Below the pieces are notes generated by a model. The model did no database searches and had not been told where the DNA came from. It saw only the letters and a program-made list of their open reading frames with translations. Shown in pieces: positions 5,814 through 10,072 of a stretch of 10,072 bases of DNA. How positions within the stretch are numbered: the stretch's first letter is position 1; each line of letters starts with the position of its first letter. Position numbers and translations under genes: made by a program. This stretch comes from Clostridiaceae bacterium (GTDB lineage: Bacteria; Bacillota; Clostridia; Saccharofermentanales; Fastidiosipilaceae): the NCBI GenBank assembly GCA_012800515.1, contig JAAZJE010000024.1, positions 1 through 10,072 on the forward strand, in the 5' to 3' direction.

Positions 5814-6788
5814 ATGGTCAAAGTTACAAGTCTTACAAAGAAATACGGTGATTTCACTGCTGTCAACGACATTTCCTTTGAAATCCGCAAAGGTGAAATA
5901 TTCGGCTTTTTGGGGCCGAACGGGGCGGGAAAGACGTCAACGATCAATATGATGATCGGTCTGTCCCGTCCCACGGCCGGAGAAATTACGGTCGGCGGCA
6001 TAGATGTGAAGGAGCAGATAAAGAGGGCCCGGGCGATCATGGGGATTGTTCCGGATGAGAGCAATCTCTACAACGAAATGGACGGGTTTGAGAATCTCTG
6101 TTTTTGCGCGGCTCTGTACGGGATGCGCAAGCAGGAGAGGGAGGCGAAGGCGCGTCTGCTTTTGGAGCGGTTCGGGCTGAAGGGAGCGGGCAAGCGGCCG
6201 TTCAAGGCCTATTCCAAAGGGATGCGTCGCAAGCTGACCATCGCCGCGGCGTTGATCCACTCCCCGCAGGTGCTGTTTCTGGATGAGCCGACGACGGGGA
6301 TTGATGTGGAGAGTTCGCGCCAAATCCGCGAAATGATCATGGGGCTGAAACGGCAGGGCGTTACCATCTTTCTCACCACCCACTATATTGAAGAAGCTGA
6401 GCGTCTCTGTGACCGTGTCGCTTTTATAGCGGACGGGCAAATCGTTGCGTCGGGCACCGTTCCCGAGTTGATGGAGAGCGTCGCTCATGACCATACTATC
6501 CGCTTTGTCACGGACAGAAATGCCGAAGATCTCGCCTCCGAACTTGTCGCCGAACTGCAGGCCGGTTTCGCGGGGAGTAAAGTTGAGGTTCGGGTCGACC
6601 ACTCTCTTGTGATGGTGTCGGAGCGGCGGATTCCTTTGCTTCCGGTCATGGAGTTTTTTCACGACAGAGGAATAAATGTGTATGAGGCGAGGGAGTTGCG
6701 GCCCTCTCTGGAAGATGTATTCGTCGAATTGACCGGAATCGAATCCTCGGTGCTGAAAAAGGACAAGGAGAGGGGAGGTCGCCGATGA
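5814..6788 (+). CDS. ABC-2 type exporter, ATP-binding subunit
   Basis: The 324-residue protein is a full ABC ATPase. Walker A is GPNGAGKT (34-41), the signature is YSKGMRRK (133-140, a variant of LSGGQ), Walker B is VLFLDEP (153-159) with catalytic Glu158, the D-loop is TGID and the switch is His190 in LTTHYIEEAE. The usual Q-loop glutamine is replaced in IVPDESNLYNEM (78-89), as in several exporters of the DrrA/CcmA/NatA type. A C-terminal extension after residue 215 is also typical of that group. It would sit on the cytoplasmic side and drive the membrane subunit encoded next; substrates range from drugs to lipids and sodium, and cannot be told here. The ATG at 5814 fits the family N-terminus (MVKVTSLTKKYG), although the ribosome site is weak (AAAGAGACC). 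It follows a tandem-repeat spacer downstream of the ArsR gene. Confidence 0.97.
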   Translation: MVKVTSLTKKYGDFTAVNDISFEIRKGEIFGFLGPNGAGKTSTINMMIGLSRPTAGEITVGGIDVKEQIKRARAIMGIVPDESNLYNEMDGFENLCFCAALYGMRKQEREAKARLLLERFGLKGAGKRPFKAYSKGMRRKLTIAAALIHSPQVLFLDEPTTGIDVESSRQIREMIMGLKRQGVTIFLTTHYIEEAERLCDRVAFIADGQIVASGTVPELMESVAHDHTIRFVTDRNAEDLASELVAELQAGFAGSKVEVRVDHSLVMVSERRIPLLPVMEFFHDRGINVYEARELRPSLEDVFVELTGIESSVLKKDKERGGRR

Positions 6789-7516
6789 AAAGCTGGATCG
6801 CGTTTTGGAATATTTTGAAGAAGGACGTGAAGAACTATTATCTGAAGCCGCCGAATATCAGCTGGGGCATTATTTTTCCTCTTTCGTGGACACTTATGCA
6901 GCTTATCCGCTCCCCCGGCGGAAGTATTTTGACGCTCCTGCCCGGCCTGATTTCCATGAGCGTTCTGTTCGGCACGACCTCCATGCTGGCCGTCACCATT
7001 ACTTTTGAGCGAAGCGGCAGGTCGTTTGAGCGATTAATGCTGGCTCCGATCAGCCTAAGCATAATGGTGTTGGCGAAAATTGCCGGAACCGTTCTGTTCG
7101 GAATTTTTAACGCATTTGTCCCGGTGATTTTTGCCGCTTTCTTTATCGATCTGCGAGCGGTGAGTTGGGCCGTGGTCATCCCCGCCGTTTTGCTGATTGC
7201 CTTAACCTCGGCACTGCTGGGACTTCTGATCGCGGTGTCGGCGGAGCAGGTATTCGAAGCTCAGACCTTTTCGAACTTTTTCCGCTTTCCGATGCTGTTT
7301 CTCTGCGGACTATTCATACCGCTTTCCGATCTGCCGGTATTTTTACGCCCTATTTCCTACTGTCTGCCGCTCACTTACGGAACCGATCTGCTCAACGGTG
7401 CGATCACGGGCGCGAACGTTCTTCCGCCGCTTCTGTCTTTCGGACTGCTGCTTCTTTTTGCGGCGGCGTTGTTCCTGATCAGCCGCCACAATATCAATCG
7501 GAAGTGGATTATGTAA
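6785..7516 (+). CDS. ABC-2 type exporter, membrane subunit
   Basis: The 243-residue protein has six hydrophobic segments, approximately 24-40, 48-72, 96-120, 127-150, 165-183 and 213-232, matching an ABC-2 half-transporter. A cytoplasmic coupling loop TFERSGRSFERLMLAPIS (73-90) follows the second segment. The family signature appears late, with FLCGLFIPLSDLPVFLRPIS (172-191) and then PLTYGTDLLN. The protein should dimerise and pair with two copies of the upstream ATPase. Its ATG overlaps the ATPase stop (ATGA), with GGGGAGG about five bases upstream, so the two are translationally coupled. Only three bases separate its stop codon from a five-unit structured repeat array, which would lie in the 3' untranslated part of this operon's transcript. 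The exported substrate is not identifiable. Confidence 0.95.
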   Translation: MKSWIAFWNILKKDVKNYYLKPPNISWGIIFPLSWTLMQLIRSPGGSILTLLPGLISMSVLFGTTSMLAVTITFERSGRSFERLMLAPISLSIMVLAKIAGTVLFGIFNAFVPVIFAAFFIDLRAVSWAVVIPAVLLIALTSALLGLLIAVSAEQVFEAQTFSNFFRFPMLFLCGLFIPLSDLPVFLRPISYCLPLTYGTDLLNGAITGANVLPPLLSFGLLLLFAAALFLISRHNINRKWIM

Positions 7517-7519
7517 CAG

Positions 7520-8254
7520 GCGTGAACCGTGCCGGGGATCGAAAATATTGTCCACCCACTCTTTTTTGCGCGGAGCGCGGCAGTCCGCCGTCCTTGAGTC
7601 ATCGACAGAGCGACCTTGGCGGATCTCCGCCCTCCAAGGTAGGTGGACAAAAATTGCGGTGTCCGCGTGAGCCGTGCCAGGGATCGAAAATATTGTCCAC
7701 CTACTCTTTTTTGTGCGGAGCGCGGCAGTCCGCCATCCTTGAGGTGTCGGGAAAGCGAGCTTGGCGGATCTCCGCCATCCAAGGTAGGTGGACAAAAATT
7801 GCGACGTCCGCGGGAACCATGCCAAGGATCGAAAATATTGTCCACCCACTGTTTTTTGTACGGAGCGCGGCAGTCCGCCGTCCTCGAAGTGTCGGCAGAG
7901 CGACTTTGGCGGATTGCCGCCCTCCAAGGTAGGTGGACAAAAATTGCGATGTCCGCGGGAGCTGTGGCACGCTGGGTGTGGAGATCGAAAATATTGTCCA
8001 CCTACTCTTTTTTGTGCGGAGCGCGGTATTCCGCCGTCCTTGAGGCGTTGGTGGAGGAACCTTGGCGGCTCTCCGCCCTCCGAGGCAGGAGGACAAAAAT
8101 CGCGACGTCTGCGGGAAACGTGCCAGGGATCGAAAATATTGTCCACCCATATTTTTTGTGCGGAGCGCGGTACTCCGCCATCTTTGAGCCGTCGACGAAG
8201 GGACCTTGGCGGATCTCCGCCCTCCAAGGTAGGTGGACAAAAATTGCGACGTCC
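7520..8254. repeat. Five-unit tandem array of about 145-bp hairpin-forming repeats
   Basis: Head-to-tail units run 7520-7664, 7665-7809, 7810-7954, 7955-8110 and 8111-8254 (145, 145, 145, 156 and 144 bp), and a fragment of a sixth begins at 8255. Each unit carries GATCGAAAATATTG, an outer arm (TTGTCCACC plus C/T-AC), a T-run, GCGGAG, TCCGCC, a variable 17-base tip, GGCGGA, CTCCGC and the outer arm complement (GTAGGTGGACAA). Outer arms are at 7548-7559/7639-7650, 7693-7704/7784-7795, 7838-7849/7929-7940, 7994-8005/8085-8096 and 8139-8150/8229-8240. All pairs nest into one long hairpin per unit. The array fills the whole space between the exporter permease and the AlkD gene. No transposase or flanking duplication is visible. 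Frames through it are open for long stretches on both strands, but the unit length shifts frame, so it is not coding. It could be a structured RNA, a MITE-like element amplified in tandem, or a protein-binding array. Confidence 0.95.
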
Positions 8255-8261
8255 GCGGGAG

Positions 8262-8286
8262 TTGTGCGTTGTCAGCAGTCGCACAA
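8262..8286. repeat. Inverted repeat at the right edge of the array
   Basis: TTGTGCG (8262-8268) and CGCACAA (8280-8286) are perfect inverted copies around 11 bases. It sits immediately after the array ends and before the AlkD gene. No T-run follows on either strand, so it is not a classical intrinsic terminator. Confidence 0.5.
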
Positions 8287-8364
8287 TAGCGGCGCCGCCT
8301 AATTACGTGTAGAATTAAATTCGGATAAATCGGAAATTGCGGGACGAATGCGGGGCAGATTGGG

Positions 8365-9024
8365 ATGGCCGAATATACTGAACTCAGGGAACTATTTGAA
8401 CAAAACAGCGACGGTGAAAAAGCGGAAAGTATGGTCGCGTATATGAGGAACCTGTTTTTGTTTTACGGCTTACCGACACCGAAAAGAAGGGCGGTTTATC
8501 GGGAGTTTCTGAAAGAAGCGAAAAAGAAAAAGATAATTGATTGGGATTTGCTTGATAGGTGTTATGAGGATGAGCATAGGGAGTTCCAGTATTTTGTGGT
8601 GGACTACCTGAGCGCAATGCAAAACTTTTTAACATTTGCCGACGTTCTGCGGATAAAGAAATATGTAAAAACAAAACAGTGGTGGGATACGATTGACGGT
8701 CTCAGCGGGATAGTTGGAGACATAGCTTTTGTTGATGAAAGAATAAGCGAATTGATGCTGGGATGGTCGACAGATGAGGATTTTTGGGTGCGCAGAATCG
8801 CGATTATTCATCAGCTTCACAGGAGAGATAAGACGAACACGCAGTTGCTTGCGGAAATAATAGTGAATAATTTGGGGAGCACGGAGTTCTTTATCAATAA
8901 GGCCATCGGCTGGAGTCTGCGCGATTATTCAAAAACAAATCCCGAGTGGGTAAGAAGTTTTTTGGCAGCCCATGGAGATGAGATGGATAATTTGAGTATT
9001 AGAGAAGCAAGCAAATATTTGTAG
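8365..9024 (+). CDS. alkD: AlkD-family alkylpurine DNA glycosylase
   Basis: The 219-residue protein is a HEAT-like-repeat DNA glycosylase of the AlkD family. Family members remove positively charged alkylated purines such as 3-methyladenine and 7-methylguanine without flipping the base. Expected active-site residues are present: Trp107 and Asp111 in KQWWDTIDGLSG, Arg144 in FWVRRIAII, and Trp183 in FFINKAIGWSLRDY. These align by motif with Trp109, Asp113, Arg148 and Trp187 of Bacillus cereus AlkD. Length is close to the family norm of about 220-235. The start at 8365 gives the usual short N-terminal helix, although its ribosome site (GGGGCAG) is weak. It is 24 bases upstream of a second glycosylase gene on the same strand, so the two probably form a base-excision-repair operon. 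It is AT-richer than the following gene. Confidence 0.95.
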   Translation: MAEYTELRELFEQNSDGEKAESMVAYMRNLFLFYGLPTPKRRAVYREFLKEAKKKKIIDWDLLDRCYEDEHREFQYFVVDYLSAMQNFLTFADVLRIKKYVKTKQWWDTIDGLSGIVGDIAFVDERISELMLGWSTDEDFWVRRIAIIHQLHRRDKTNTQLLAEIIVNNLGSTEFFINKAIGWSLRDYSKTNPEWVRSFLAAHGDEMDNLSIREASKYL

Positions 9025-9048
9025 ATTCCTGATTGAAAGAAGTACGTG

Positions 9049-9690
9049 ATGCAAGAGCTCGAAAAAATCTATCGGACCCTATATTCCCACTACGGCGATC
9101 TGCAGTGGTGGCCCGCCGACACGCCTTTCGAGGTGATTGTAGGCGCGGTTCTCACACAGAATACGGTATGGACGAACGTGGAGAAAGCGATCGAGCGGTT
9201 TGACGGAAATTTGTCGCCCGAGCGGATCCTGGACCTGCCCGTAGAGGAACTGGAGGAAATCATCCGTCCCACGGGTTACTTCCGGCAAAAGGCGCAGTAT
9301 CTCAGGGCTGTCACGGAATGGTTTATGAACTGTGGCGGAGACGTCGACTTGATAAAAAGCCGCCCCCTGCCGGAGGTCCGCTCCGAACTTCTACGGGTCC
9401 GGGGAGTCGGCAACGAGACGGCGGATTCCATTCTGCTCTACGCTTTCGACCTGCCGTCTTTTGTGGTGGACGCCTATACGATGAGGTTCTTCGGACGTTA
9501 CCCGATCAAGGCCGGGAAAAGCTATATGGAAGTGAAGAGTTTTTGCGAAGCCGGCCTCCCCCGCGACGCGGCGCTATACAACCATTTCCACGCCCTTATC
9601 GTGCAAAACGGCAAGGAACATTGCAAAAAGAAAATGAACTGCGCGGGCTGTCCGCTGGAACAACTTTGTGAAAAGGCAGCCGCCGAATAA
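9049..9690 (+). CDS. Endonuclease III-superfamily DNA glycosylase with an iron-sulfur cluster (HhH-GPD), MagIII/MpgII-like
   Basis: The 213-residue protein has the HhH-GPD fold. An early helix with GAVLTQNTVWTNVEKA (32-47) is followed by the helix-hairpin-helix LLRVRGVGNETADSILLYA (114-132), the catalytic Asp141 in VVDAYTMRF, and a four-cysteine cluster (Cys192, Cys198, Cys201, Cys207; CX5CX2CX5C) for a 4Fe-4S cluster. The lysine that bifunctional endonuclease III uses for lyase chemistry (GVGxKTA) is replaced by Glu123. This substitution suggests a monofunctional glycosylase like 3-methyladenine enzymes MagIII and MpgII rather than true Nth. The cluster spacing differs by one from the common CX6CX2CX5C. 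A GTG at 9046 and an ATG at 9049 are both possible starts; I choose the ATG, with a weak AGAAG upstream. It follows the AlkD gene by 24 bases. Confidence 0.95.
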   Translation: MQELEKIYRTLYSHYGDLQWWPADTPFEVIVGAVLTQNTVWTNVEKAIERFDGNLSPERILDLPVEELEEIIRPTGYFRQKAQYLRAVTEWFMNCGGDVDLIKSRPLPEVRSELLRVRGVGNETADSILLYAFDLPSFVVDAYTMRFFGRYPIKAGKSYMEVKSFCEAGLPRDAALYNHFHALIVQNGKEHCKKKMNCAGCPLEQLCEKAAAE

Positions 9691-9708
9691 CCCGCTGATT
9701 TGCCCGCT

Positions 9709-9756
9709 AATTCGGCGAATAAACCGTTTATGAACTACTTGCAAAATCGCCGAATT
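9709..9756. repeat. Perfect 10-bp inverted repeat downstream of the glycosylase operon
   Basis: AATTCGGCGA (9709-9718) and TCGCCGAATT (9747-9756) pair perfectly, with a 28-base loop that holds a smaller stem (ATAAA 9719-9723, TTTAT 9727-9731). It lies 19 bases after the glycosylase stop. There is no T-run, so it may be a weak or factor-dependent terminator or mRNA 3' stabiliser. Words resembling TGATTTGCCC occur on both sides (9696-9705, 9763-9772, 9775-9784), suggesting local duplication. Confidence 0.55.
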
Positions 9757-9786
9757 ATCCGGTGATTTACCCACTGATTTGCCCAA

Positions 9787-9900
9787 CTACTTCTCCAAAA
9801 TAGCGCGGAAGGCATCGATGACGGCGGCGCGGAAGCCGTTTTCTTCCCTCGACGAAATAAAGAGAATCTGTGCTGGTTTATCAGAACAATATAGTAGGCC
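9787..9900 (-). pseudogene. Possible 3' remnant of an unidentified minus-strand gene
   Basis: On the minus strand this stretch reads as a protein tail, LFISSREENGFRAAVIDAF, then RAILEK and a stop. It has a good amphipathic helix pattern. Just upstream the frame turns into low-complexity repeat sequence and then meets a stop, so no intact gene exists. I do not recognise the family. It may be a decayed gene end, or simply a chance open frame. Confidence 0.25.
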
Positions 9901-9916
9901 AGAATCAAGTATGGAA

Positions 9917-10016
9917 ACCGCGGGCGCTGAAGGCCACCTCCGCGGGCTGAGAAGGCCACCCGCGCAGGCCATTACCGCGGGCTAATAAGGCCACAGGCGC
10001 GGAGCCGGAAGGCCAA
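9917..10016. repeat. Degenerate tandem repeat of about 22 bp
   Basis: Units at 9917-9937, 9938-9959, 9960-9972 (shortened), 9973-9994 and 9995-10016 share CCGCGGGCT followed by AAGGCCAC. Copies two and four are the most alike. No intact gene covers it. It lies in the 380-bp gap after the glycosylase gene, together with the inverted repeat at 9709-9756. Beyond it, to the window end, I see only a short stem (CCGCC 10052-10056, GGCGG 10062-10066). Confidence 0.75.
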
Positions 10017-10072
10017 TGACAAAAAGCTAACTGCCTCCTAAACTTGGATCACCGCCATGAAGGCGGAATTCA

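Noticed and set aside
5937..6662. A 241-codon minus-strand frame opposite the ABC ATPase.
   Set aside because: The plus strand encodes a complete ATPase with every expected motif except the Q-loop glutamine, replaced as in related exporters; the antisense frame has no recognisable domain or ribosome site.
7520..8254. CRISPR array.
   Set aside because: Units are about 145 bp and conserved along almost their whole length, with only a 17-base variable tip inside a hairpin. There is no short identical repeat with unique spacers and no cas gene nearby.
7343..8284. Long open frames on both strands through the repeat array, up to 313 codons on the minus strand.
   Set aside because: The unit length is not a multiple of three, so the same DNA would be read in successive frames. 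One frame runs antisense into the permease gene, ribosome sites are lacking, and the conservation follows hairpin stems rather than codons.
4463..9754. A 15-of-16 match between CTTGCAAAATCGGCGA near 4463-4478 and CTTGCAAAATCGCCGA at 9739-9754.
   Set aside because: A match of that length with one mismatch can arise by chance in 10 kb, and the flanks do not continue to match.
9787..9972. An intact 61-codon minus-strand gene.
   Set aside because: Its first part is the degenerate 22-bp repeat and it starts directly after a stop without a ribosome site; only the last part looks protein-like, so I list it as a possible remnant.
10052..10066. A stem CCGCC/GGCGG near the window end as an intrinsic terminator.
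   Set aside because: It has only five pairs and no T-run follows on either strand.

Overview
The window looks like accessory chromosome from a mid-GC member of the Bacillota, most likely a clostridial lineage. This is an inference from GGAGG-type ribosome-binding sites, a lipoprotein signal peptide, a Phd/ParE-type toxin-antitoxin module and an ArsR-controlled ABC-2 exporter. No rRNA, tRNA, transposase or phage gene is visible. The propeller gene at 2265-4349 is visibly more GC-rich than the lipoprotein at 7-756.

Left part (1-2264, mostly minus strand): a small lipoprotein of unknown function lies downstream of a membrane-anchored NERD-domain nuclease-like protein. The latter ends in a topoisomerase-type zinc ribbon, reached through a low-complexity Pro/Val/Asp linker. 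A 160-bp divergent region separates this pair from a 694-residue beta-propeller-like protein on the plus strand (2265-4349). That protein is followed by a short antitoxin-like reading frame that may be the remnant of a decayed toxin-antitoxin module.

Middle part (4528-5665): a Phd/YefM antitoxin and a RelE/ParE toxin on the minus strand are divergent from an ArsR-family repressor on the plus strand. Both promoters can be read in the shared region, and both carry dyads that could be operators. The repressor precedes an ABC-2 type exporter (ATPase and permease, 4-bp ATGA overlap). A run of seven degenerate 14-bp tandem repeats separates the repressor from the exporter genes.

Right part (7517-10072): three bases after the permease stop begins a non-coding array of five head-to-tail units of about 145 bp. 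Each unit can fold into one long nested hairpin with a conserved stem and a variable tip. This is the least explained structure in the window. It is followed by a two-gene base-excision-repair cassette: an AlkD-family alkylpurine glycosylase and an endonuclease III-superfamily glycosylase whose usual catalytic lysine is replaced by glutamate. The last 380 bases hold an inverted repeat, a possible 3' remnant of a minus-strand gene and a degenerate 22-bp tandem array.

A recurring theme is short-period tandem duplication: a 42-bp repeat in the NERD linker, a 21-bp repeat in the propeller, the 14-bp intergenic array, the 145-bp array and the 22-bp terminal array.
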